In this document: piece after piece, positions 13,032-19,955 of the stretch
Layout of the letters: every line of letters begins with the position of its first letter
How positions within the stretch are numbered: the stretch's first letter is position 1
Origin: Treponema sp. UBA4377
GTDB lineage: Bacteria; Spirochaetota; Spirochaetia; Treponematales; Treponemataceae
Direction: 5' to 3'
DNA: 19,955 nt
NCBI GenBank assembly: GCA_002391235.1
Contig: DGRX01000011.1
Location: 1-19,955, forward strand
Program-made: the position numbers and the translations under genes
Notes under the pieces: generated by a model
The model's input: the letters and a program-made list of their open reading frames with translations, nothing else
What the model was told of the DNA's origin: nothing
Databases searched by the model: none

Positions 13032-15141
13032 GAACGAAGTGGCTCTCTGGCGAGAATATTTTTTGCGGTTGGACGACAAGCAATTTTTGACCCTCATGCG
13101 TCTGTATCTTGGCGAGATCAAGACACCATACAACAAGCAAAATTTGATAGAAAGCCTGGAAGCGTTTTTGCGCCGCGAGGAGACAAAGAAAAACATTTTG
13201 GCGCTGCTTTCCGACGCGGACACGCAAGTTTTGTGCGCGATAAAATTCATTCCGGGCGCCACGCTTTCAAAGTTGCAGGAATTTTTTAAGGCGGAACTTT
13301 TTTGCGAAGCGCTTGAAGACATTTTGCGCGAGCTTAAGTCGCGCCTTTTGATTTACGAGCAGCCGGTGGCCTACGGCCTTTCTAAGGCGCTAAAGATTAA
13401 TCCATTTTTGGCGCCCGCGTTGGACGATGCCTTGCGGCTGGAGGAACTGATTCCGGAATGCGACGGGCCGGAAAAGCGTTTGGGCGCGGAATGCGTCGGC
13501 GCGGAGTTTGTCGCGTCGTATCTGTCTTTTGTGGCAAAAAATCCCAAGCTTTGCAAGCTGGACGGAACTTTTAAGAAAAAAGCCGAAAGCGACATAGAAG
13601 AAAAGTTTCCTGGCCGCTTGGAAAAGGCGCGCTTGCTTACAAGGGCTTTGGAAAATCTTTTGATTCTAAAGGACAAGGAAGGCGTTTTTGAAGTTGACTG
13701 GAAGCGCGCCAAAAGCTTTGCGCAAATGGACGCGCAGTCGCAGGCGATGTATTTGCTTTCGTCGGTTTCGGCGCGCTACAGCAGGACAAAAACCAAGTTT
13801 TATTCGCAAGTCTTTTTGGACGCGCTAAAATCCGTTCCGGCCAAAGGCTTTAAAAGCGGAGCTTTTTTGCGCTGCGCCTACTTGCTTTGCTGCAAGGAAA
13901 GCGGGCAGGAAGACTCTTTTGTCGGCTCGCAAAGCCGCTTTGCGCGAATCATCCAGTCGCATAGGCAGGAAGAAGCGGACTTGCGCGGAAATTCCAACGG
14001 CGCTTTTTTTGAGCGCATGTTGGAGCAGGCGGAAGTTTTTGGCTTCGCGCTTTTTGAAGACGCTGGCGAAAGCGTTGACGGCGGAGCGAGCAGCGGCGCG
14101 AGCGCGAATGACGGCGACGGCGAAAAAATAGTTTACAAGAACCCGCGCTTTTTTGAGAGCCGCGTTCCGCCCAAAAACATCGCGATGGTAAACGTTGACT
14201 CGGGCTTTAGCTTGACTTTGATGCCAGGCTTTGGCCTTGCGCGCGTTTTGGAAATCGCGGTCTTTTCTGACCTAGTGAAGTTTGACACCGTGGTTCAGTT
14301 TGAGATAAACCAAAGTTCCGTCATACGGGCCTTTGACCAAGGACTTGACGCCGAGCAAATCATAAACATTCTAAAGGACAATTCAAATTTCGCCGTTCCC
14401 GAGGCGCTGGAATTTTCGATCAAGGAATGGGAGGCCAACTACAAGTCGATTTGCGTTTACAAAGGCTTTGTCCTAAAGGTGAGCCAAGAGCGCAGCGAGG
14501 CCTTGCTTCACAATCCAAATTTAAAGAAGCGCGTTTTGGAACGCTTGGCGCCGCAAGTATTTTTGCTTGACTGCAAGGACGAAGATGAAGTCGCCGCGCT
14601 GTTAAAAAATTGCGGCGTGGAGAACATCGGAAAAATCAAGGGCGCGGAAGACGAGCCTGAATTGACGGGCTTTGTTCCGCTAAAAGAAAGCGAGGCGCTT
14701 GCAGGCGCGGAAACGGGCGCAAAAAAAACCGAGCGCAATCAAGAAAGCGAAAAGCGCTTGCAAAAAATTTATTCCCAGATAGAAGCCTTGGAATTGGACG
14801 AAGAGCAAAAAGACGTTTTGCGGAACGTAGCCAGCGCCAAAATGATTGTGAACGATTCGCAGCTTTGCGCTCCGGCGATTCCGCTTGAAAAAAATTCCGC
14901 GCAAGGAATGGACTACGAAGGAAAGCTTCACGTAATTGACCAAGCGATAAAAGAAGGCGAGCAAATAATTTTTAGGCTTTCTAAAAAAGCAAAACTTGTC
15001 ACCGGCTATCCGATTGGAATCGACAGGAACAGTTTTGAGGACGGCGTTTACCTGAACGTTTTTGTGGGCAAAGAGCAAAAGGAAATTTCAGTCGGAAAGA
15101 TTGAGTTTGTCCAACGAGTGAAAAAATTATCGATATTATAG
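13024..15141 (+). CDS. Helicase-associated protein with XPB/Ssl2 N-terminal-like domain
   Basis: This 705-residue protein carries, at roughly 385-505, a segment (NVDSGFSLTLMPGFGL, VLEIAVFSDLVKFDTVVQFEIN, IIKEW-like helices) that matches the XPB/Ssl2-like N-terminal domain (Helicase_C_3 group). In actinobacteria a protein with this domain is commonly encoded beside XPB. The N-terminal ~330 residues are helical, possibly winged-helix, with no NTPase motifs. A Gly/Ala/Ser/Asp-rich linker lies at ~350-368 and a charged, Glu/Lys-rich stretch near 560-600. The C-terminal ~100 residues (LHVIDQAIKEGEQIIFRLSKKAKLVTGYPIG) resemble a WYL-like beta domain, though this is weak. ATG 13024 overlaps the helicase stop (ATGGTTAA), so translation is coupled and a stoichiometric complex is plausible. 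Molecular function is not established. Confidence 0.75.
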   Translation: MVKNEVALWREYFLRLDDKQFLTLMRLYLGEIKTPYNKQNLIESLEAFLRREETKKNILALLSDADTQVLCAIKFIPGATLSKLQEFFKAELFCEALEDILRELKSRLLIYEQPVAYGLSKALKINPFLAPALDDALRLEELIPECDGPEKRLGAECVGAEFVASYLSFVAKNPKLCKLDGTFKKKAESDIEEKFPGRLEKARLLTRALENLLILKDKEGVFEVDWKRAKSFAQMDAQSQAMYLLSSVSARYSRTKTKFYSQVFLDALKSVPAKGFKSGAFLRCAYLLCCKESGQEDSFVGSQSRFARIIQSHRQEEADLRGNSNGAFFERMLEQAEVFGFALFEDAGESVDGGASSGASANDGDGEKIVYKNPRFFESRVPPKNIAMVNVDSGFSLTLMPGFGLARVLEIAVFSDLVKFDTVVQFEINQSSVIRAFDQGLDAEQIINILKDNSNFAVPEALEFSIKEWEANYKSICVYKGFVLKVSQERSEALLHNPNLKKRVLERLAPQVFLLDCKDEDEVAALLKNCGVENIGKIKGAEDEPELTGFVPLKESEALAGAETGAKKTERNQESEKRLQKIYSQIEALELDEEQKDVLRNVASAKMIVNDSQLCAPAIPLEKNSAQGMDYEGKLHVIDQAIKEGEQIIFRLSKKAKLVTGYPIGIDRNSFEDGVYLNVFVGKEQKEISVGKIEFVQRVKKLSIL

Positions 15142-15164
15142 ATTCAAAGGTAAGGAAGCGATTT

Positions 15165-15872
15165 ATGCAAAAGAAAATCACCACAGCTCTTTTTGACTGC
15201 GACGGCGTTTTGATTAATTCGGCGGCGGACATCAGCGACGCGGTCAATGCCACTTTAAAGCGTTTTAGAATGAAAGAATTATCGTACGCAAAATTGCGAA
15301 CATTCGTAGGAAACGGAGCGCGTGTTTTGATTGAGCGGGCGATAAGGACTTCAAAAGACTTGCCGCTTGACGCTCCGCTCCCGGTTGAAGAAAAGCGCTG
15401 CCAGGAAATTTTAAGCTATTATTTGGACTACTACTATTCCCACGCAATCATAAAGACAAAACTCTATCCTGGCTTGGCCGCATCCTTGGCGCGCCTTTAT
15501 GACGCAGGAATAAAAATGGGAATCGTGACCAACAAGCCTACGAACATTTTGCTTGAGATTTTGGAATACTTTAAAATCGAAAAATATTTTGGCGCCTTTA
15601 TTGGCGGCGACAAAGTCAAAAAGCTAAAGCCCGCTCCTGACGGAATTGTGATGGCGCTAAAGGCTTTGGACGGCCGGCCAAGCCAAGCGGTTATGGTCGG
15701 CGACAGCTACACCGACATCGGAGCCGGCCACGCCGCCGGAACCTTGACCGCCGCTTGCCTTAAGGGAATGGGCGACAAAAAGGCGATGCTTGCGCAAAAG
15801 CCCGAAGTCCTTTTGGGCTACGCCGCTGAAATCGCTCCCGCCATTATGCTTGCCAACGCGGCGGCTCGGTAG
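15165..15872 (+). CDS. HAD-superfamily phosphatase, phosphoglycolate phosphatase-like
   Basis: This 235-residue HAD hydrolase has all four motifs: motif I FDCDGVLIN with nucleophile D11 and D13, motif II IVTNKP (T122), motif III K155 in KLKPAPDG, and motif IV MVGDSYTDIGAG (D180, D184). A helical C1 cap occupies ~20-100. Organisation and the KPAPDG...GDSxTDIxxG ending fit the phosphoglycolate phosphatase (Gph) group, which clears 2-phosphoglycolate formed in part by repair of oxidised 3' DNA ends. That would suit its position behind the XPB genes. The usual DLDGTL is DCDGVL here, so substrate may differ. ATG 15165 has AAGGAAG at 15152-15158 and lies 23 bp after the previous stop; the next ATG is 12 bp beyond its own stop. 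Confidence 0.85.
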   Translation: MQKKITTALFDCDGVLINSAADISDAVNATLKRFRMKELSYAKLRTFVGNGARVLIERAIRTSKDLPLDAPLPVEEKRCQEILSYYLDYYYSHAIIKTKLYPGLAASLARLYDAGIKMGIVTNKPTNILLEILEYFKIEKYFGAFIGGDKVKKLKPAPDGIVMALKALDGRPSQAVMVGDSYTDIGAGHAAGTLTAACLKGMGDKKAMLAQKPEVLLGYAAEIAPAIMLANAAAR

Positions 15873-15884
15873 GAAAAGCGGCCG

Positions 15885-17417
15885 ATGAAGAAGATTGATT
15901 CCAAGACAAAGAGGCCGGCTAGCAAACCCAAGACGGCGGCGGAAACTGTTCGCAAGCCCAAGAACGCCTCGGACATACTTCAAAAGCGCATTGACTTTAA
16001 TATCTCCCTTTGCAAAAAAAACAACGGAATGAAAATAAATTTGCAGCGCGCCGCGCAAAATGTCGTGGAGCTGCAGCGGGGCTTGACTGGAAGCCGCGCC
16101 TTGGCCGGGAACGGCTACATGCAAAAGGGCGCGAGCTTGCAAGCCTATTTGCTTTACTATTGGCCGGTGTCTTACGCGCAAACAAAGGCCGCCTTGCAAA
16201 AAGCCCCGCGTTTTTTTGAGCGGGTCGCGGAGATAAGCGGTTCGGCAGGAACGTCCGGCAATGCTGGAACCGCTTCTAAGGCCAAAAAGCGGGCGATTCG
16301 CGTTTTGGATTTGGGCTCGGGGCCGGCGCCGGCGTCTTGCTCGCTTGCCGACTTGGCGCAAGGCCGTGGCGAACAGAACATGGCCTTTGAATTTTGTCTT
16401 TACGATTCCAGCGGAGACGCGCTAAGCCTGGGCAAAAAAATTTTGGAAGCGGCCTACGCAAAAAACGCCAGCGTCGAAACGCGCGTCTGCAATTTGGAAA
16501 ATGTCTTCCAGCCCAAAAACGGCGCTCTTGAAATTGCAGGCAAGCCGCAGATTGCCGGTTCTGCCCAAAGCGCAGGCAAGCCCAAAAACGGCGCGGCTTT
16601 CTTGGACGGTAAAAAATTTGATTTTATAATCGCCTCTCATAGTCTTAACGAATTATGGAAAGGCCAAAAAAAGCGCGGGGAAAAAATCGCGGCCCTGCTA
16701 AAAAATCTTTCCGCCTGCTTGGACGACGGCGGCCTTATGCTTTTGATGGAGCCCGCGCTTTTGGCCACAAGCCGCGCCTTGATTGAAGCGCGCGATTCTC
16801 TTATTGCAAGCGGCCTAAAAGTCGCCTCGCCTTGTCTGCAAAGCGCAAGCCCTTGCCCCGCGCTGGAAAACCCCAACGCCACTTGCCACGCGCAGTTTTA
16901 TTGGGAGATGCCGCAAATTGTGGCTGACTTGGCGGCGCTTGCGGGCCTTAACCGCGCCGACGTCAAGATGGCATATTTTGTTTTTGAGAAGGCGGTCGGC
17001 GGCAGTTTTGGTCAGGAAGGAGATTTTGGCAATGGCGAGAACTCTTTGCAAGACCAAAAAGGCGGCGGCCCCGATTTTGGTCTTGCCACAGTGCCAGATT
17101 TTTCTACCGTTCCCAGTCTTGTAGAAGCGCCCGATTTTGGTCTTGCCACCGAGACAGGTCTTGCCAATATTTGCGCGCTAGTTGTCAGCGAGCCGATGCT
17201 GAACAAGGCAGGACGGGTCCGCTACGTTTTGTGCGACGGCAAAGCGCGCTTCACGCTTTCCGCAAAAAACGGAGACCCCAACGCGGCCGCCCAAGGCTTT
17301 TTTGACCTAAAGCGCTACGACAAAATAAAAATCGCAGGCGCGCAAGTCCGCAGCCAAAAGGGCGAGCCGCTTTCGCTTGGCTTTGACGAGAACACGCGAC
17401 TGGAATTTTTGTTGTAA
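15885..17417 (+). CDS. Rsm22-family ribosomal small-subunit methyltransferase-like protein
   Basis: This 510-residue protein resembles bacterial Rsm22 (METTL17-type) proteins, which associate with the small ribosomal subunit. The SAM-binding loop is RVLDLGSGPAPAS (139-151), followed by CLYDSSGDAL (171-180) and FDFIIASHSLNELW (245-258). C317, C324 and C334 (SPCLQSASPCPALENPNATCHAQ), together with C450 in YVLCDGKARF, correspond in order to the four cysteines that bind a [4Fe-4S] cluster in METTL17/Rsm22. The start is Lys-rich, as expected for an RNA-binding tail. Three low-complexity inserts (116-136, 207-244, 372-428) interrupt the fold, and the last contains PDFGLAT twice exactly 20 codons apart. 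ATG 15885 is 12 bp past the gph stop with only AGGA upstream. Whether it still methylates is unknown. Confidence 0.85.
   Translation: MKKIDSKTKRPASKPKTAAETVRKPKNASDILQKRIDFNISLCKKNNGMKINLQRAAQNVVELQRGLTGSRALAGNGYMQKGASLQAYLLYYWPVSYAQTKAALQKAPRFFERVAEISGSAGTSGNAGTASKAKKRAIRVLDLGSGPAPASCSLADLAQGRGEQNMAFEFCLYDSSGDALSLGKKILEAAYAKNASVETRVCNLENVFQPKNGALEIAGKPQIAGSAQSAGKPKNGAAFLDGKKFDFIIASHSLNELWKGQKKRGEKIAALLKNLSACLDDGGLMLLMEPALLATSRALIEARDSLIASGLKVASPCLQSASPCPALENPNATCHAQFYWEMPQIVADLAALAGLNRADVKMAYFVFEKAVGGSFGQEGDFGNGENSLQDQKGGGPDFGLATVPDFSTVPSLVEAPDFGLATETGLANICALVVSEPMLNKAGRVRYVLCDGKARFTLSAKNGDPNAAAQGFFDLKRYDKIKIAGAQVRSQKGEPLSLGFDENTRLEFLL
16510..16594 (+). repeat. In-frame repeat inside the Rsm22-like gene (first insert)
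   Basis: AGCCCAAAAACGGCGC occurs exactly at 16510-16525 and 16579-16594, 69 bp (23 codons) apart, encoding PKNGA both times. The bases between also repeat GCAGGCAAGCC. It marks a low-complexity insert between the SAM loop and the ASHSLNELW motif. Confidence 0.7.
17070..17166 (+). repeat. 60-bp-period in-frame repeat inside the Rsm22-like gene
   Basis: CCCGATTTTGGTCTTGCCAC is exact at 17070-17089 and 17130-17149, a 60-bp period, and GGTCTTGCCA recurs at 17157-17166. It encodes PDFGLAT twice and TGLA once, in a linker between the cysteine motif and the C-terminal domain. Confidence 0.75.
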
Positions 17418-17434
17418 GTTCGTCAAAAGATTTT

Positions 17435-17908
17435 CTATTCTTCCCAGCCCTTGCAAACATCGCACCAGCCGACGGCGCCAGACACTTGTTCCAACTCCGA
17501 CGGAGTGAGCTTTACCGAAGTGAATTCGTTTCCGCCCGCAGGATGAATGAATTCAAAACGCTTCATCGAAACGTCAAGCCAGACCGGGATTTCTTTTGGA
17601 ACGTTAAAAGGACAAACGCCTCCGGGGGCGAAGCCCGTGATTGCCTCAACTTGGTCGCGGGCGATTATGCTGGGCTTTGTGTGGAAGAGGGCTTTGAACT
17701 TTGAGCTGTTGACGCGGCCGTCGCCTGCCATCACAACGATGACGGGCTTTTGGTCCACGATGAATGAAAGCGTCTTTGCGATTTGCGCCTCGGAGCAGCC
17801 GATTTGTTGGGCGGCGTGTTCAACGGTGTCGATTGTTTCTTTGTGTTCGGTGAGCCTGTCCGCGTATCCCTTGGCTTTTAGGAAGTCTAAAACCTTTTCG
17901 TTAATCAT
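17435..17908 (-). CDS. YbaK/ProX-type aminoacyl-tRNA editing domain protein
   Basis: This 157-residue single-domain protein is of the YbaK/EbsC/ProXp editing superfamily, which hydrolyses mischarged aminoacyl-tRNA in the cytoplasm. The conserved lysine is K45 in IAKTLSFIVD, followed by the GDGRVNSSK loop (62-70), GFAPGGVCPF (92-101) and the closing AGGNEFTSVKLTPSEL (124-139). CPF replaces the common SPF. Two further cysteines (WCDVC, 148-152) near the end are unusual. The frame stays open upstream to 17959, but ATG 17908 was chosen because the family sequence begins there and a good promoter lies immediately before it. It is transcribed in line with the PPOX gene, 57 bp away. Which tRNA it edits cannot be read from the sequence. 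Confidence 0.87.
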   Translation of the reverse strand: MINEKVLDFLKAKGYADRLTEHKETIDTVEHAAQQIGCSEAQIAKTLSFIVDQKPVIVVMAGDGRVNSSKFKALFHTKPSIIARDQVEAITGFAPGGVCPFNVPKEIPVWLDVSMKRFEFIHPAGGNEFTSVKLTPSELEQVSGAVGWCDVCKGWEE

Positions 17909-17918
17909 ATGAAAATAT

Positions 17919-17947
17919 ATGATACAAATAAGGGGGCAGACAGTCAA
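17919..17947 (-). promoter_or_regulatory. Promoter for the YbaK-like gene, probably leaderless
   Basis: On the minus strand TTGACT (17942-17947), a 17-bp spacer, and TATCAT (17919-17924). Only 10 nt separate the -10 box from ATG 17908 and no Shine-Dalgarno is present. Transcription should start within about 3 nt of the ATG. Confidence 0.6.
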
Positions 17948-17965
17948 GAAAGTGGACATTACTTT

Positions 17966-18442
17966 CTACGATTCATTCACCAACTTGCCTGTCATGTGTT
18001 CAATTTCAAGCTCAAGGCACTGAACGCGCGGCAGGGCGTTTGACAGTTCTTTTTCAAGATAGGCCTGGTCGTCCGTAAATTTCTGAACCAGCTTTGTACA
18101 GATTTGGCGGGTAAGGTCCGGGGCTGTCACAAGGCGGATTTTTCCAAAGACAATCACGCTGTTGATGTTCAGCGCCCATTCGCCTTCCTTGCGGTAGCCT
18201 GAATCGTAAACGCAGAAGCTTGCCTTGTCGCAGTTTTTGATGGCGTCGATTTTGTGGCCTTCCTTCGCTCCGTGAAAATAAATCTTATTGTCTTCCTCGC
18301 TGTAAAGATGCGACATCGGAAGCCCGTAAGGATATCCGCCGTCTCCGAGCAGCGAAAGAACTCCGCGCTTTTCGTTTTTTAGAATCTCTTTGCATTCAGC
18401 GTCACTAATTTGCTGCTTGAATCTTCTCATTGGCCTGAACAT
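17966..18442 (-). CDS. Pyridoxamine 5'-phosphate oxidase-fold flavoprotein, NimA-like
   Basis: This 158-residue protein has the split-barrel flavin-binding fold of the PPOX family and resembles the nitroimidazole-resistance (NimA-type) branch. The start MFRPMRRFKQQISDAECKEILKNEKRGVLSLLGDGGYPYGLPMSH is typical: a basic N-terminus, then the first two strands and GLPMSH, which faces the cofactor. IYFHGAKEGHKIDAI (54-68) matches the flavin phosphate-binding region, and EIEHMTGKLVNES ends the protein as in homologues. FMN or another flavin/F420-like cofactor is expected; drug resistance is not implied by sequence alone. AGGAG at 18449-18453 gives a good start at 18442 and overlaps the stop of the upstream EamA gene, so the two form an operon. 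Confidence 0.85.
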   Translation of the reverse strand: MFRPMRRFKQQISDAECKEILKNEKRGVLSLLGDGGYPYGLPMSHLYSEEDNKIYFHGAKEGHKIDAIKNCDKASFCVYDSGYRKEGEWALNINSVIVFGKIRLVTAPDLTRQICTKLVQKFTDDQAYLEKELSNALPRVQCLELEIEHMTGKLVNES

Positions 18443-18451
18443 GCTGAACTC

Positions 18452-18880
18452 CTATTGTTTATTGATAAAATACAATCCCACAAGGCAGATTGTGACGCCA
18501 AGCGCTTTGCTCCAAGTGATTGATTCATGATAGCCGATAAGCCCCACAAAAATCAAAATGACTGCCAGCGCCGCGTTTGAAACTGTCGCCAGCGTACTGA
18601 CTTTCCAACCGGCCTTGTAAGCAAAGATGAAGCCCACTTCAAGTCCCGTAATTACAATTCCAAGAATGATTGTGGCCCAGTTTGTGTGCGAAAACTCTTT
18701 GAGTATGTTTCCGCCCTTTGAAGTGACAAAGAAAGCGGCTGCCGAAAAAAGCGTCGCCACAGCATAGGTGATTGTCATGCTGGCATAGGTGTTCATTTGC
18801 GCGGGGATTCCCTTTGCGCAAATCTGATAAAGCGTGTTTGCAAAAACAATGATTAAAAGCGGCCAGATGTAATTGAACAT
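18452..18880 (-). CDS. Single-domain EamA/DMT-family membrane transporter
   Basis: This 142-residue, very hydrophobic protein has about five membrane segments (near 5-23, 33-52, 68-88, 97-116 and 122-138), equal to one EamA domain. Usual DMT-superfamily carriers have two such domains in ~290 residues, so this half-size protein probably works as a dimer, as SMR proteins do. The final helices (ATVSNAALAVILIFVGLIGYHESITWSKALGVTICLVGLYFI) give the clearest EamA match, including the Glu after the fourth segment. The substrate is unknown. Its promoter is consensus-like and the ATG is 7 nt from the -10 box with no Shine-Dalgarno. The PPOX gene follows after 9 bp. Confidence 0.85.
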   Translation of the reverse strand: MFNYIWPLLIIVFANTLYQICAKGIPAQMNTYASMTITYAVATLFSAAAFFVTSKGGNILKEFSHTNWATIILGIVITGLEVGFIFAYKAGWKVSTLATVSNAALAVILIFVGLIGYHESITWSKALGVTICLVGLYFINKQ

Positions 18881-18886
18881 ATGTTG

Positions 18887-18915
18887 ATTATAGCGGGAAT
18901 GGGGGAATTACTCAA
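18887..18915 (-). promoter_or_regulatory. Promoter for eamA-PPOX operon, probably leaderless
   Basis: On the minus strand TTGAGT (18910-18915), a 17-bp spacer, and perfect TATAAT (18887-18892). Six bases follow before ATG 18880, so the start nucleotide should be the A of the start codon. The promoter lies in the 49-bp gap after the LysR gene, whose stop is close to the -35. Confidence 0.65.
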
Positions 18916-18929
18916 CTTGAATCCAGATT

Positions 18930-19784
18930 CTAATCCGCCAGTAAGACTTCCTTCAGTTGCCTCATCATTTCAACCCTGCACACGGCATAAAACTTAACAT
19001 TCACTTCCTTGTCTTCAATTGGAACGGCTACACGGCTTGTTTTTTTTAAGGCAGGAAGATGGTCTGCCTGTTCAGTGTAATCCGTTGCGAATGCTGGAAG
19101 TGTTGAATGCGCAATTATATCCCTCAGGTCTGTAATGTCATCTTGCTCAATAAACTTTGCATCGGGAATTGCATGCTTAACCGCATTGGACCAGAATCCA
19201 AGTTCTGAAAGCATTATGAAGGTTTCGCCTGCAAGTTCTTTGAGTTTTACAGATTTACGATTGGCCAGGCTGTGACTTTTTGGAAGCAATACTTTGAGAT
19301 GTTCTTCAAAAATCTCTGTTGCAAAAAAGCGTTCGTCCGAGCGGTTAATTGTTGTGATTATAATTTGAGCCTTGTCTTTTTCCAGCAGTGAAAAAAGCTC
19401 ATCATTTTCGTTTTTCATCTGGCCGGTTATTTTAGTCTTTGGAAAAGCCTTGTTAAACTTTTGAGTCAAAACATAAAGCGGCATTGGCGCAATTGAAGCA
19501 ATTTTAATTTCCCGGGTCTTGTTGTAAAAATCAAGAACCTCATTTTCCATCTCGTTCTGAAGCGCAAGAATTCGGCGGGCATAGTCCACGGCAAGTCGGC
19601 CGGTCTGATTCAAAGAGATTGTATTTTTCGTCCTGTCAAAAAGTTGTACTCCAAGAATATCTTCCAGTTTTTGAAGAGAACGCGTAAGTGACGGCTGCGT
19701 TACATTCACAATTTCACTTGCGGCAACAAGCGTTCCACTGTCAGCAAAAGCGACAAGATTTTGAAGAATGTAAGTTTCTATCAT
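18930..19784 (-). CDS. LysR-family transcriptional regulator
   Basis: This 284-residue protein has the LysR layout: an N-terminal winged helix-turn-helix (residues 3-62; AASEIVNVTQPSLTRSLQKLEDILGVQLFDR is a near-textbook recognition region), a linker helix (~63-88), and an effector-binding domain from ~91 (IKIASIAPMPLYVLTQKFNKAFP). A second alpha/beta half begins near 160. The effector is unknown. The downstream eamA-PPOX pair is on the same strand 49 bp away with its own promoter, so it is the likely target, though LysR proteins more often control divergent genes and the region to the right is cut by the window. Its promoter also predicts a leaderless mRNA. Confidence 0.9.
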   Translation of the reverse strand: MIETYILQNLVAFADSGTLVAASEIVNVTQPSLTRSLQKLEDILGVQLFDRTKNTISLNQTGRLAVDYARRILALQNEMENEVLDFYNKTREIKIASIAPMPLYVLTQKFNKAFPKTKITGQMKNENDELFSLLEKDKAQIIITTINRSDERFFATEIFEEHLKVLLPKSHSLANRKSVKLKELAGETFIMLSELGFWSNAVKHAIPDAKFIEQDDITDLRDIIAHSTLPAFATDYTEQADHLPALKKTSRVAVPIEDKEVNVKFYAVCRVEMMRQLKEVLLAD

Positions 19785-19790
19785 GATTAT

Positions 19791-19819
19791 ATTGTAACAC
19801 AGCTTTGCTATACGTTCAA
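19791..19819 (-). promoter_or_regulatory. Promoter for the LysR gene, probably leaderless
   Basis: On the minus strand TTGAAC (19814-19819), a 17-bp spacer, and TACAAT (19791-19796), with six bases before ATG 19784. A TATAAT at 19786-19791 is also present but would place the start inside the gene, so TACAAT is preferred. Confidence 0.55.
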
Positions 19820-19886
19820 CGCATACAGCAATACAAAACTTTGATTGTTCAAAGCTACCGCCCTTCGGTTATATTAAAAATGCGTT
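19818..19886. repeat. Inverted repeat AACGCAT...ATGCGTT with internal hairpins
   Basis: Seven-bp arms at 19818-19824 and 19880-19886 enclose 55 bp. Within them are CTTTGA-TTGT-TCAAAG (19839-19854) and ACCG-CCCTT-CGGT (19857-19869). The first arm touches the -35 box of the lysR promoter. No gene lies in 19785-19955. Confidence 0.45.
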
Positions 19887-19896
19887 AGGGATTGTA

Positions 19897-19954
19897 GGGG
19901 CGACCGCCAACGGCGGTCGTTGCGAAGCAATGAAGCGCGAGAGCGCGGAACCCC
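19897..19954. repeat. Cloverleaf-like inverted-repeat element
   Basis: GGGG (19897-19900) and CCCC (19951-19954) enclose three consecutive hairpins: CGACCGCC-AAC-GGCGGTCG (19901-19919), TTGC-GAA-GCAA (19920-19930) and GCGC-GAGA-GCGC (19935-19946). The layout resembles a palindromic intergenic repeat family rather than a tRNA: there is no TTCGA-type T loop or CCA end. Confidence 0.55.
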
Positions 19955-19955
19955 G

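Noticed and set aside
17909..17959. N-terminal extension of the YbaK-like protein to 17959
   Set aside because: The extra 17 residues are unlike the family and would overlap the -10 and -35 boxes; ATG 17908 fits better.
19897..19954. The cloverleaf-like element as a tRNA gene
   Set aside because: Stem lengths are wrong (4-bp acceptor, 8-bp first arm), and there is no T-loop consensus or recognisable anticodon arm.

Overview
The window looks like a spirochaete chromosome, most likely a host-associated Treponema. This is inferred from gene content: an XPB-type repair helicase paired with an XPB-N-terminal-like protein, a bacterial Rsm22 homologue, a TcdA with an extra cysteine cluster, an Rpn-type PD-(D/E)XK nuclease, and many Lys/Ala-rich proteins. 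No rRNA or tRNA is present to confirm it.

Region 1 (1-4560) is strikingly A+T-rich and reads like an acquired defence island. It holds the C-terminal 1071 residues of a large STAND/NACHT-like protein cut by the left edge, then a Schlafen-type AlbA_2 protein. Region 2 (about 4640-5760) is a cassette: a BRO-N/class III Fic fusion gene bracketed by two diverged copies of a palindromic repeat. Hairpins follow the gene.

Region 3 (5810-9607, +) is a G+C-richer chromosomal operon: nicotinamidase-like hydrolase, MMPL/RND-type exporter, and tcdA. It converges on and overlaps by 23 bp a minus-strand pair (9585-10990) in which an Rpn nuclease gene is coupled by ATGA to a hypoxanthine-DNA glycosylase gene. 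Region 4 (11217-17417, +) starts divergently from that pair and encodes the XPB helicase, an XPB-N-terminal-like partner (8-nt overlap), a phosphoglycolate phosphatase-like HAD enzyme, and an Rsm22-family methyltransferase.

Region 5 (17435-19784, -) holds a LysR regulator, a single-domain EamA transporter, a NimA-like flavin/PPOX protein and a YbaK/ProX-type editing protein. The last 155 bases carry no gene but are dense with inverted repeats, including a cloverleaf-like element.

A feature running across the window is that four genes (xpb-like, ybaK-like, eamA, lysR) have good sigma70-type promoters whose -10 box ends only 6-10 nt before the ATG, with no Shine-Dalgarno. This suggests leaderless mRNAs. 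Other genes (albA_2, fic, tcdA, gph, rpn, PPOX) have clear Shine-Dalgarno sites. The best candidates for something undescribed are the STAND plus AlbA_2 pair, the BRO-Fic fusion in its repeat-flanked cassette, and the coupled nuclease-glycosylase pair.
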